Shown here piece after piece: positions 47,831 to 59,569 of a stretch of 64,000 nucleotides of DNA. Positions within the stretch are counted from its first letter, which is position 1. The number at the start of each line of letters is the position of its first letter. The position numbers and the translations under genes are program-made. The DNA is from Antedon mediterranea (Eukaryota; Echinodermata; Crinoidea; Comatulida; Antedonidae). The notes beneath the pieces are model-generated. The model was not told the DNA's origin, searched no databases, and was given only the letters and a program-made list of their open reading frames with translations. Location: contig NC_092671.1 of the NCBI RefSeq assembly GCF_964355755.1, forward strand, positions 18,380,001 to 18,444,000. The letters run 5' to 3'.

Positions 47831-50800
47831 GTACTCATTTTTCTAAATTAAAATTATGTGTACTTAATGCTCGATCCACGCAACGCAAAGCCTCAAGAAA
47901 AGGAGTGGAGCAAGTATCTGGAAATGGTGAGACGAGTACTAAATCCACAGAAAAGCATAGGTCTATAGAAAAAGCACATCTTAATTTTGGCGTTCTAAAT
48001 GCACGTTCACTGCGTAACAAGTGTGATGAATTTGTGGACTTAGTTGTTAGCTATAATCTAGATGTAGTGGCGGTGTCTAAAACCTGGTTAAGACCAGATG
48101 ATGATCTTGTGATTGGAGATTTAACTCCACTAGGATATCGCTTTGTGCATGTCCCTAGGGTGGACAAAACTGGGGGTGGTGTTGGAATTCTGTCTAAGTC
48201 AAGCTTAGTTGTTAACTTGAAAACGGATGTACATACATATGCATCATTTGAGGCTATACATGTGCATATTACGTCTAACTCGAAATCTCTTCGTTTAGTT
48301 AACATATATCGACCACCAACCTTGTCTGTTACAGTGTTCCTAAATGATTTTGAAAAAATGTTGTTTGACTTTATTCTCTTTTCGTCTGAAATTGTTTTCT
48401 GCGGAGACTTTAATATCCATATGGATAATAAAAAAAATGTGGCAGCGGATAGATTTAAAACACTGCTTAGATCGTTTGGTCTCCAGCAACATATAAATGA
48501 ACCCACACACTGTAGTGGGCACTGCCTCGACCTTATCATCACTAGAGATGATCTACTTCTCTCGGATGTAAAGATACACCCTGGCCTGTCAGATCATTTT
48601 GCCATATTTTGCAAGTTTGATCTTAAACGGCCCACAACACACAAAACTGTAAGAAAAAGTCGCAACCTAAAACAAATTGATATTGATAAATTCACAAATG
48701 ACATTAAAGCCTGTGTGTCTAATATAACTGATGTAAGTGTAATTCTTGAAGACAGTGTAGAAAGCTATTCTGATCTCAGAGCTGTACTTGATTTACATGC
48801 GCCAGTTCAGAACAAAACAATTAGGCAAAAGGAAGCTAAACCGTGGTATACCGATGAAATTCGATCTGAAAGGAAAGTACGTCGTCAACTTGAACGTAAA
48901 TGGATGAAATCAAAGCTTCCTAAGGATAGACAGGAATACTGTCTTCAAAGATGCGTTGTAAATGGACTGATTGAAAAGGCCAAGACGCGGTATTACTCTA
49001 GTCTGGTTAGTGACTGCACAGGTGATCAAAAGAAACTTTTCAATATAGTAAATAAACTTTTACATCACTCCAAGTCATCGGTCCTTCCTTCGTCTGTCTC
49101 CGATGAAGCTCTTGCTGAAAGATTTTCTGTGTTTTTTGTAAATAAAATTAAATCAATTCGTGATTCACTAGAAAATGAAAATACTGGCGAAGTTATAACT
49201 GCTTCTGATAAATGTAATATATCTTATGGTTTAACTAGGTCTATACGGTTTTCTCAGTTCGAACCTGCAAGTGATGAGGAAATTTTAAAAATTGTCAAAA
49301 ATTCTCCCTCTAAATCATGTGCACTTGACCCGGTACCAACTTCACTGATTAAGAAATGTACTTCTGCATTTATTCCATTAATCACACATATTGTTAATAA
49401 GTCTCTTGAAAGTGGTTCTTTCCCAGAGTCTCTAAAAGTCACCCATGTTCGACCCACATTGAAAAAAACAGGTCTAGATCCCGAGATTCTGAAAAACTAC
49501 AGACCTATCTCGAATCTTAGTTTTTTAGGAAAAATAATTGAGAAGGTTGTTTCTAAACGGATTTTGTCGCATGTACAAAAACATGGCCTACTTGATCCGT
49601 ATCAATCTGCCTACAAAGCGCATCACAGTACTGAAACGGCATTACTTCGTGTAAATAATGACATCCTACGTGGGATGGATGATGGAAAGCTAACTGCTCT
49701 AGTATTATTAGATTTAAGTGCAGCATTTGATACGGTTGATCATTCTGTGTTGCTAAATAGACTCAGTACTTATATTGGTATTGAAGGAAATGCACTTGAT
49801 TGGTGTCGGTCATATTTGGAAAAACGACCTCAACACGTATTGGTGATGCTATTTCAAAAGCTTCTTTTCTAAACTTTTCGGTACCACAAGGATCTGTTCT
49901 TGGGCCGCAATGGTTTACTATTTATTTACACCCGATACGGGATATCATAAGTAAATATGATCTGTGCTATCATGTTTATGCTGATGATACTCAGATTTAT
50001 ATTTCTTTTAAACCTACTATGAAACACAGTGACATTTCTTTGGAATTGCTCCAACATTGTATCTATGAATTGCGTGTCTGGATGAAAAACAACTTTCTTA
50101 AATTAAATGATGAAAAAACAGAATTTGTTCTCTTTGGATCAAAACAGCAGTTGGAAAAACTGCCACCAAGCTTTATTCACATTGGTGAAACCCAAATTGA
50201 CCCGGCTAGGCAGGTTAGAAATCTTGGGGTTGAAATGGATGTGGGTATGACTATGATTTCTCATATCTCAAAAACTATTTCTGCGTCGTCTTTTCACTTG
50301 CGAAACATTCGAAGGATTCGTAAGTTTATAAATGAGACAGCAGCTAAACAACTTGTTCATGCTTTTGTCACTTCACGACTAGATATGGGAAACTCTTTGC
50401 TATACGGGCTACCACAAAAACAACTCCACAGGCTCCAACTGATTCAAAATACAGCGGCACGAGTTGTTAAAAAATTACCAAGATATGGACACATATCAAA
50501 TACTTTGGAAATATTGCATTGGCTCCCTGTTAGGTACCGCATTGTTTTTAAAATATTACTCTTTGTTTTTAAGTCTATAAATGGCATGGCTCCTGAATAT
50601 ATTTCTGACATGCTTAGGCTGTATGTTCCCGGACGTAATCTGCGCTCTAGTGACTCGCTGCTTCTACATCAGCCTAAGTCTCACCACTCATGGGGTGACA
50701 GAGCATTCTCCGTTACTGCTCCTCGTCTGTGGAATGCTCTACCGAGCTCTATAAGATTTTGCAAAACTGTTGATACTTTTAAAAAATTATTTAAAACACA

Positions 50801-50840
50801 TTTATTCATTAAGGCATATGGAAATCATGAGGTTTCTTAA
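47776..50840 (+). pseudogene. CR1-type LINE ORF2 (endonuclease-RT), one frameshift
   Basis: The first part (47776-49872, 698 aa) has the APE-type endonuclease (LNARSLRNKCDEF, FCGDFNIHMDN, GLSDHFAIF) and the RT start (LKNYRPISNLSFLGK, LDLSAAFDTVDHSVL). A shift near 49840 moves to the frame 49800-50840 with VPQGSVLGPQWFTIYL, catalytic YADDTQIY, and the RLQLIQNTAARVV and WNALPSSIR C-terminal blocks. Residue 102, expected to be the catalytic Glu of the SETWL motif, is Lys (SKTWL). LNARS occurs twice (residues ~30 and ~74), as if the N-terminus had been duplicated. With ORF1 intact this is a recently active copy that is now disabled twice. Confidence 0.9.
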
Positions 50841-51165
50841 AGTTGTTTAGACTTAGAATTGTTTTGTATACCTTTTCCTGGCCAGCATTCTCTTTGGGGT
50901 GCCTCTGTCTTGGTTGTTGTCTCTGAGCACCCGGTCGTCTGTGGCAAGGCAAATGTGTATCCTGCTCCTTTGTTTGGTCACCTAAGTAGGGGTCCGGGAC
51001 CGCGACAGAATGACAACGGATGGGGACCCTCCAAAGAAATTGCATTTTATTTGCCAGGAATTTGTATGATTTATTTCTTTTTTATTTTTAAATGCGCCTT
51101 GAGCACTCTGGAGTGGTATGTGCGCTATAAAAATCTTATTATTATATTATTATTATAATACAATT
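50841..51165 (+). mobile_element. CR1-type LINE 3' UTR and tail
   Basis: Non-coding tail ending aaatgcgccttgagcactct, ggagtggtatgtgcgctata and a (TTA)n run. The last 70 bp recur at 2316-2395. Confidence 0.8.
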
Positions 51166-51209
51166 TACTACTTAAAATAATAAATAAAAACAACAAGGCC
51201 AGCAGCCAT

Positions 51210-51308
51210 AAGTCGCGTGCTAAAACGCATAGTGATACCGGACCGACAGACAGACTGACAGACCGACCGACCGACATAGTGAACTATAGAGTCGCGTCCA
51301 CGCGACTA
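51210..51308 (+). mobile_element. CCGA element, copy 5
   Basis: aagtcgcgtgctaaaacgc, (CCGA/CAGA)n, catagtgaactatagagtcg, cacgcgactaaaa. Lies directly after the CR1 tail and is most like copy 2. Confidence 0.7.
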
Positions 51309-51444
51309 AAAACGATGAAATAAAAATAGATACTTTCAGTGTACTACAATCATAATAATATTAAAATTAGTATAAAAAATAAGAATTTTTTTTTACATAT
51401 TTACGAAAAGTATAAAGAGATTTAAAATGCTTTAGTTTGTCATC

Positions 51445-52360
51445 AAGATCATTCCAGATTCACGGTCCTGAAACAGAAATAAAATATTCGGAAATTTTCA
51501 GTCTAATAGGAGGTACATCAAGATGCTGAAATTTATTGTCGATACGTAAATTGTACTTGTGTGATTTTGTATGATGAATTAATAGATTATACATTGTCAC
51601 AGGGAGTTTGGTATTAAAGAATTGAAAAATAAAGGAAGCAATTTGTGTTGTAAATAGATCATGTAGACTAAGAATATTGAGTTGTTTAAGTAAAGGTTGG
51701 GAAGGGGCGAGATAGTGAGAGAAAGTAATAATACGGGCAGCACGTTTAATTTGTTTATTAAGTTTTTCTAAATTTGATGGGTAGTCGGCTGCCCAAATAA
51801 TGTTGAAATAAAGAAGATGAGGTTGTATCTTTTTTGATACATACGCTTGATGACTGGTCCATCTCAAGTATTCATGTAAATAAACTCTGAGGAATAGTGC
51901 TTTACGTTCAAACGGTGTTATATAAGACATTGATATCAGAATGAGAATACAAAATCGTAGTATCATCAGCAAAGGATATGACTTTCAGAGTGTCACTTGA
52001 TCTAGAAAGATCATATACATAATTTAAAAATAGTAGTGGTCCTAAAACCGACCCTTGAGGCCTCAATTTACAGCCTCCACTGATGATTTAAATAACTTTC
52101 AAACCAGTTTTTATGCAATTCCTCTAATGCTATAATTAAATAATTTACCAAGAAGAATTTTTTTTCAAACGCTTTTGACAAGTCTATAAAAACGGAGAGT
52201 AAAAATTGCTGGTTGTCAAGAGATGAGGTGATGTTGTTAACAAGATCCATAATTGCATGGGATGTGGAATGGTTATGACGGAAGCCATATTGGTTAGTAT
52301 AAAGAATGTTGAATTTAGTAAGGTACATAGAGTCGCTGGTGCATGGTCTTAATACATAAT
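51445..52360 (-). pseudogene. LINE RT remnant
   Basis: On the minus strand: NQYGFRHNHSTSHAIMDLVN and FIDLSKAFE (52068-52328), then after disruptions PQGSVLGPLLF and FADDTTIL (51960-52060), then the thumb/C-terminus (51460-51972, LNKQIKRAARIITFSHYL). Several shifts; inactive. Confidence 0.75.
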
Positions 52361-52789
52361 TTATTATAGCCCAGGTTTTTTTAAGGTTACATTTTACATT
52401 TTGAAATTTTGATATATAATAGGTTAATAGTATCAGAATCTATAGCAAAATCATGGAATGGGAGATGACAAAAATAATTCTCAGACATCATTTTGACAAC
52501 GATTTAACAATTTGAGAAGCATCACTGAATATAAAGTAAATGGTAATAGTAAATAATAACAATAATAATAATACATTAACAAAACAGAAAAACAAGATAT
52601 GATAAGAGTGCATTTACAGAAGTAAATTAAAACAGGAGCTCCCGGTATAATATACATAACAGCTAACGGAAAAACGATATCATTGCATATTTTAAAATAA
52701 TATAATTATATAAAGTCAAGGGGAAAAAAGTTCTTCTTGGATAGATGAAGCTGGATAGAGTTCATCATTGTGCAAACAGGTTACTACTT

Positions 52790-53626
52790 AAACGCATGTG
52801 GGATACCAGTTGATGAACGCCATTTCCCGGCTCTGAACCTAAGCTTGATTCCTTGATCATACAGGGCTTTAACTTGGGTCTTCCACTTGTTCTTCTCTTG
52901 CCTGTCCGTGCGGGTTTGGTCGTCTATAATGTAGGCACCTGGACTAAAATCAATTAGACAGTTATTACGTATTAAAATCTGTTTTTAAAAATATTTGTGA
53001 CTGTCCCTTTAATTGAATTTGAATAAGGAACTAGGAACTAGGAACTAGTAACCAACTTCACAGACATCTGGACTAGCGAGTTTATGTCGGTTTTTGAGGA
53101 TTGCTACTTTGTCCACATATGATAGCACTTTAAATAGTATATAGGGCGGCTTGCCTTGGAATCCTATACCGTCTCGATGGGCTCTCTCAATCGTCGGTTT
53201 AATTTCAAAATGAGTGGCTAAGAAATCTTCAACAATGTTGATTGGGTTTTCGTTATCAGATTTAGCGATTCCCACAATGCGAATGTTATTTCTCCTGGAG
53301 AACCGTTCAGCCTTGTTTAGCTCAGCCTGCATAGACGCAATTGTGTTGTGAGCTGTATGCAAATCGTCGACAAATTCCGCCTGCCAAGCTTCGTATCGCG
53401 ACTGAGCTATTTCCAGAGCAATAATTCTGTCTTCGTTGAATTTAATAGATTCAGCTAGCTTATTCTCAAGGTTATTTTGCGATTTCATGATATTGGAAAG
53501 AGATTCTTTAACAAATTCTTCAAAACTTACGTTGTCAGGCTTTTTGGAACGTGTTGTAGACATTATGAAAAAGTAATATCGGGAGCTCTCGGCACGTCTT
53601 AATAAAGCGGAGTCATGAATACTCAA
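52790..53626 (-). pseudogene. L1/Tx1-type LINE ORF1 remnant
   Basis: The frame 53045-53626 (193 aa) has a coiled-coil region and the RRM-like core start (RFSRRNNIRIVGI, then TIERAHR). The C-terminal domain (DRQEKNKWKTQVKALYDQGI and LRFRAGKWRSS) follows at 52790-52920 after ~90 bp of unrelated sequence with a ggaacta triplicate. Layout is that of L1-type ORF1 RNA chaperones. Confidence 0.75.
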
Positions 53627-53639
53627 TTCTCAATGACTC

Positions 53640-53850
53640 AAAATGTCAAAACCATACATTAAAAATACAAAATTATGATTAAAAATCCAAGTTAACCAAG
53701 ATGTTCATAAAATTATATAATACATAGTTTCTTAAAAATAGTAAAAAATGTTAAAATTAAACAGTCTAAAATAATACTAAAATTTGAGAACCATACATTA
53801 AAAATACAAAATTATGATTAAAAATCCAAATTAACAAAGATGTTCATAAA
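53640..53850. repeat. Tandem duplication, ~132-bp period
   Basis: accatacattaaaaatacaa, attatgattaaaaatccaa and aagatgttcataaaa occur at 53650 and again at 53781. Confidence 0.65.
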
Positions 53851-55259
53851 AAAGAATACACCACATAAAAAATACATTGAACAGATTTAAAAACAGATAT
53901 ACTAGGGAAATGAAGGTGTAATGAGATGAAATCATCTGTTATGAGCGCTCAGCCTTGTTTGCACTACCAATAGCAGTGTATTAGTAATGCAATTTGCTTC
54001 CCATAGTTGAGACCCTTTAAATTGTAGAATTATTTGTTTTCCTAATTTAAAATTGTTGATTTTTGTGACAATTGATAATAACTCTAATGTTATACTACAA
54101 CTTTTAATAATCTCTCAAAGGCCTATTGTTCATTGACCGACAGTCGAATGCTAAAATACACTGTAGAAGGTTTTTTCACGATCTTTAGATTTTAAACTGT
54201 GTTTAAAAGTATTAGTATGGATTGGTACAAGCAGGTTACACTCTTCCCTGGTACAAGATAGATTACATGATGCATACTAAGATTAATAGACCAACTTTTC
54301 TAAGAGATAATAGTAAGTATTAACTTCTGTTTCATATAAATTATCAATAAAAGTAGTTGAACATTACTTACTAGCAAAAATTGAATTACACGTCAAGGAA
54401 ATTATTGCAAATTATACAAATGAACATTACAGTGCGCCACCAATAAGGGAAGAAGTTAGCCAAGCCAGTAACCAAGAAGTAGACTATTGAATGTATAATT
54501 ATAGTGTGTATTTCTAAAGCCTCAAGTCATAAAGGGGTATTCTGAATGACAGTTCAAATATTGCGCTATATGTCAAATCTACACGTTGTTAGATAGGCCT
54601 AGAATTATATTAGAATTAGTTAGAAAGAAATTATTAATCTCTTACTATTTTTTAATTCTATTTTTCAATCATGATGGAGACTTCAATTACGATACAGTAC
54701 TTTGCTATCAAATGCGTTACATTGGGTGATTTATCTGTATATTAATGCTACCGTGTCGTGGCGCCCTTCCCCCATAATATCGCATGCATTAGTAACGTTA
54801 CACTTACAGTCATTAAAACGTATTTATTTAAAGAGTATCATAAATTCTAAGTTATGTAAAGCGCCACCGAAATGCAGTATAACAAGGCACAGAAGTCACT
54901 TGATGGTCTTCGATGATAGACGTGTACGTAAAATCAGAACAATATTCTTATAGATATTTGAATTAATGTTAGATGTTTCCTTTAGAACTGCTGACATCAG
55001 TGAGTATATTATCGTTTTTATTTAATTTGTTTATGAGTTAAAAAACAATGATTGCAATTAAACAATCGCACCATCAATTACGGAATATCCTATTCGTGTA
55101 TAGAAGTTGTCAAACAAAGTACATCCTGGGCCATCGTTTAATAAGACAATAACATGTGAACAAATTATAGAAAAATATAATTAGACTTCTGCTCATATTC
55201 AATCTAAAACAGTTCAACCAGGCACGCTATAAAGCCGGGAGTATCTCTGTTGAGCCTAT

Positions 55260-55856
55260 GAAATATGCAAAAAGTCACATTTGTGCAAACAACCAACATT
55301 TGTGCAAACATGGCACCCTCAAGGGTTTCTCTAACAATTTGTTCAAGATATAGGCACTTACATATTTAATTGCAGTACAGGCTGAAATAAAAACAAATCA
55401 TGTCCGTGGATGCAGGACTGGCACGTGGTCGCTGCTTGCTGGAGATGGTAACTTCCATTATAGTTGTTTTTTAAGGAAATTCACAAACATAATGAACTGA
55501 GTTCATATGATTGGACATGATTGTGGGTTTTTTTCAAAACAAATTATTTCAGCCTGTACTACAATTAGGCCTAAATATGTAAGTGGCTATATCTTGAAAA
55601 CATTGTTAGAAAAACTCGTGACTATTGCGAATTAGCTTAGGTCTATCATTTTTAATAAACGATTTTGGCTGAAAAACAGGATTTGCACATTTTGTAGAAT
55701 TTCATTTGCACATTAAATAATAACTTCAAAACTTATCGTTTTTACATTTAACAGCGTATAGAATTGCACATTTGAGGGTGCCATGTTTGTACAAATGTGT
55801 TATTTTGTACATTTGAAGACAACGTGGTTGCACAAATGTTACTTTTTGCACATTTC
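55260..55856. mobile_element. Foldback element
   Basis: Begins gaaatatgcaaaaagt and ends actttttgcacatttc. Inner arms (ggcacttacatatttaattg ... acaggctgaaat; inverse at 55550-55625) and outer arms (caaacatggcaccctc; inverse gagggtgccatgtttg) both pair. The spacer is about 110 bp. Non-coding. Confidence 0.7.
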
Positions 55857-55918
55857 ACCGATAAACAATCCCCATCAGCATGATTGCCGTCATGTCCCTG
55901 ACACACTATACAAGCTAA

Positions 55919-56250
55919 TGTGAGTGAGTGAGTGGCCGAGCGGTTAAGACAGTGGAACCGTAATTACGTAGCCATAACATCGGCATGGGTTCGAGGCTCA
56001 CTCACTCCATGGTTCTGGTGGTAGAACGAGTCTTCTCGGATAAGGACTATAAACCGTAGGTCCAGTGTACACATCTAGCTCGTGTGCACTTTAAAGAACC
56101 TAGTACATCTTTCGAGACGAGTAGGTGGTTACCCCGGTGTATTAGTACATCACAGCCACTGATCACCAACTGGGCTCTCTGGGAGACCAGTCTTTGACTG
56201 AAGAGGTTACCCAGTATAAATATATATTTCAATTCAATTCAATTCAATGT
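55919..56250 (+). mobile_element. tRNA-derived SINE
   Basis: A Ser/Leu-type tRNA head with box A TGGCCGAGCGG (55933) and box B GGTTCGAGGCT (55988), whose ends (gtgagtgag / ctcactcac) pair as an acceptor stem. A ~220-bp body follows, then a (CAATT)n tail at 56230-56249. The short-repeat tail points to mobilisation by a CR1/RTE-type LINE. Confidence 0.75.
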
Positions 56251-57197
56251 CTTGATTAGTTATAGGAGCCTAATTGGTACTAAAATAAAAAAAAAACATG
56301 TTTAATATTATTTATCGTTATGTGTATTTACAGGTTAGTGATTTAAGACAAGGTAAAAAAAATATATAAATAAAAAAATATATAAGGAAGCTTCATTGTC
56401 ACCAAAACAACCAAATTAAAAATGTTTTAGCAGATGTGATATTGTGATATTTATACGTCTGGTTCCATAACATTGGGCCATGTACTTTGATGAAATGTTT
56501 AATAGAAGTTCGTCTAGTAAACGACACTCTTGGTTACACTAGATTTATTACCGGGTCTATCAGATTCATATGGTAACATATATCTGAATCTAAAAGAAGA
56601 CAAACTACCTTAGTTTTCTCTACGAGTAATCAAAGTAGGTAACCCAATATTATCGGACCATATTCTGTTTTTATAATCTTGACCCAACATTATTCGTAGG
56701 CTCTTTTTTGTATTCGGCCATTTTGCAGTTTCAATTCACCCTCCGTAGAAAAAAACAACAAACATAATAAAAAAAATATAAAAAACGGTTAAATTGAATT
56801 CATTTTCTGACAACCATTTGGATTATGTATTTCTAAGTTACACTTTTTAAAAAACTAAAGTGATTTACTATTGTGTGACATTAAAATGGCATATTCAACC
56901 TTTTTAAATATAATTTGTGTCAAGGAGACAATATATTTGTTATATAAAGGAAATACAGGGCAATGTATTCTTAAGTTAAGGAATTATTGTATTTGTTCAT
57001 AATTATAAATATTTTACATTATTTTGATAAATATTGACAGAACAAGAATAAAAATTTGAGCTTTAGTGTAAATAATAATTCTAAAAGCAAGAATAGAAAT
57101 GCAGTCAAAGCTAATATACGGTATTGTAGTGCAATGAAAAAATAATGTTTAAAACATAAAATCGAAAATATAACAAGAAATATTTCAAATAAAACAT

Positions 57198-57290
57198 GGC
57201 TGCAGTCGCGTTCTCAAGTTAGTGTTTACCGATCGACCGACCAACCGACCGACATAGTGAGCTGTAAGTCGCGCTGCACGCGACTAAAAA
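57198..57290 (+). mobile_element. CCGA element, copy 6
   Basis: atggctgcagtcgcgttctc, a short (CCGA)n, catagtgagctgtaagtcg, gcacgcgactaaaa. The shortest microsatellite of the six. Confidence 0.65.
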
Positions 57291-58485
57291 CGCTGCCCGC
57301 TTGTTGACGTAACATTTAGTGTGCCCCTGAAATTTTTTTTTTCAATGTGTTATTTTATTGTCACATAATAGTTATTCAGGTTTAACCAGCAAATTATTTA
57401 CCTGAAAAAATGCAATTTAGAGCAGAATATACTTTAATTGTCTGTCATACAATGGTTCAGAAACACTGCTGCACGCATATATAACACTTATAAGAAGATC
57501 CTCACACATATCTCCTATTATATATAACCTCCATTTGGCTACATATTGACTCCCGCATAACATTTAAGATTCTTTTACTAACATTTAAAACGCTACTTCT
57601 TAAACAACCTACTTATATACTTTATTTTCTTCCCTCCTACAGGGGTTATATGTTCTCTGCTGCTTCTCTCTTTGGACTTTCTCTCCCTCGACATTTTACT
57701 AAATTAACATCTATTGCTATTTTTTAAAAAGAACTTAAATCTTTTTAACATCTAAAATAGGCACCTTTTTTTTTACCTCGGTTCAGTTGGTATTCTGGCG
57801 CTTTACAAATACCTAAATTATTACTATTATTTATTTTTATTAAATGTCATTTTACTATGCGAACTATTTAGACACTGCAGTAAAACAAGTTTTCTAATTG
57901 GTAAACTTTGGATATGATGTTCATTTCAATTCAATGAAGTTCCTAAATTGTTTGCATAGTATAATGTAATTTAAGCAGTTATAACATAATATATGACGTC
58001 ACAACTACCATATGAGAATTTAAATATGCTAATATAGAATGTTTAACATCACATTTATATCTAATATATCTTGTTAATAAGGAGATATGGGGCTTCAAAA
58101 TAGCAAATGCTAATTAACCCACTTCCCGATGTCTGATGTTGGTAAACTTTGCATATTATGATGTTTGTTTGAACCATATTTATCAGACAAAGCAAAACAA
58201 ATTCTTTTGCAATTTGTTCTAGGTTCACACTATTTTTGACTTATCTCTCCTGGACTAACAGTGCTTTAAGCTAGCAGATATTTGATTTTCGAATTGCCGT
58301 CGATACAAAAATAATTGTTTCATTTATTTTTTTACTTTTATTTTTTTTTATTTTATTTTATTCAATTTTCAGGCACAAAAATACATGACAAGACAGCGGT
58401 GCAGCACCATGAGAATTGCCATGAGTGCAAAGCACTATCGAGATGGCTCTCCATATTGTAATATAATGTTATGAGGTTTCTGATT

Positions 58486-58988
58486 TGTAATGAAGACTCT
58501 TACTCGCTTAACTGTAGTAACACATTGTTTATTCAATAATACGTTATATACTCAATACAATACAATATAGAAACAGGAACAGAGGATACGGTGATGCTGT
58601 CGGTGAGGTGTGAGTGTAGGTCTGCTTCTGAAGAAGTGGCTGTGAGGTGTAGATGTTCTTCTGAAGAAGTGGCTGTGAGGTGTGTGCTCCGTGAGGTGGC
58701 TGTAAGGTGTGTCTGGGCTCTTCTGAAACTTGGGGGTATATTGGCTTCGGTTCATTTGCATATGTCAATACGTAATCTCAGAGGTTACTGATTAGTCCTA
58801 AGTTGATCCAGGGGTGTTTGAGTAGAAGTGATTAACGGTATAATAAGGTATTTCTATGATGGATGACACTGTCAAATCTGTACTTAAATAGTGTCAATCT
58901 CTCCTGGTTTAACGATGGGAAAGGTCATAAAATTAAGCTAAGTGTTTTCTTTAGGGATTCGATTATAAACTAAATGGACTTTTAAAAC
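58486..58988 (-). mobile_element. Possible solo LTR
   Basis: On the minus strand the right end has gaataaacaatgtg, then GAGTCTTCATTACA; the left end could be TGTTTTAAAAG at 58988. Inside, a ~36-bp repeat (tctgaagaagtggctgtgag) occurs twice and more loosely afterwards. No target duplication could be confirmed. Confidence 0.3.
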
Positions 58989-59569
58989 ATCTGGACAAAC
59001 TCTCCTCTGGACTTCCTGGGCCAAGTTCGTGAACTTATTTGAACTCTAATACAAAGGTTGATTTCTTAATTATAAAAGTATATCACTATATTACAATATA
59101 CTGCAATTGAACATAATAAAGTAAACAATAAAAATACAGATATAAACATTTAAAAATTGCGAGGCATCAAATTGAACAATCATTACAATTGAATCTAAAA
59201 ATATATAAATATAAATGTTATGTACAGATAAAAATGATTGTTTAAAGATAAAAAAATAAGTTTACCCATGGTCCACCAAAGCTTCCCTATTTTAACATTG
59301 TTTCGAAATCGAAAAGTCATGAACACTTATGTATAGCATGGCGAGCAAGCTAGACTTAAACGATTCATAATAATTATTATTATACAAAAAAAATGTGTTA
59401 CTTTTGTAAACAATCAACATTTACATTCCTAAATTCAGTTTCCCGTCTTGCTTTGGTAACAAAAATACAATAGAATTATTGTATTGGAAACTACAACAAA
59501 CTATTGCTTGGCTGGAATTGTATAATTATTTTACTAGTCTCCTTCCTCGTTTTTTTTTGTTTACAGAAA

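Noticed and set aside
46474-49457. Several minus-strand frames of 60-163 codons under the CR1 element
   Set aside because: Antisense to well-recognised ORF1/ORF2 domains; no domain of their own.
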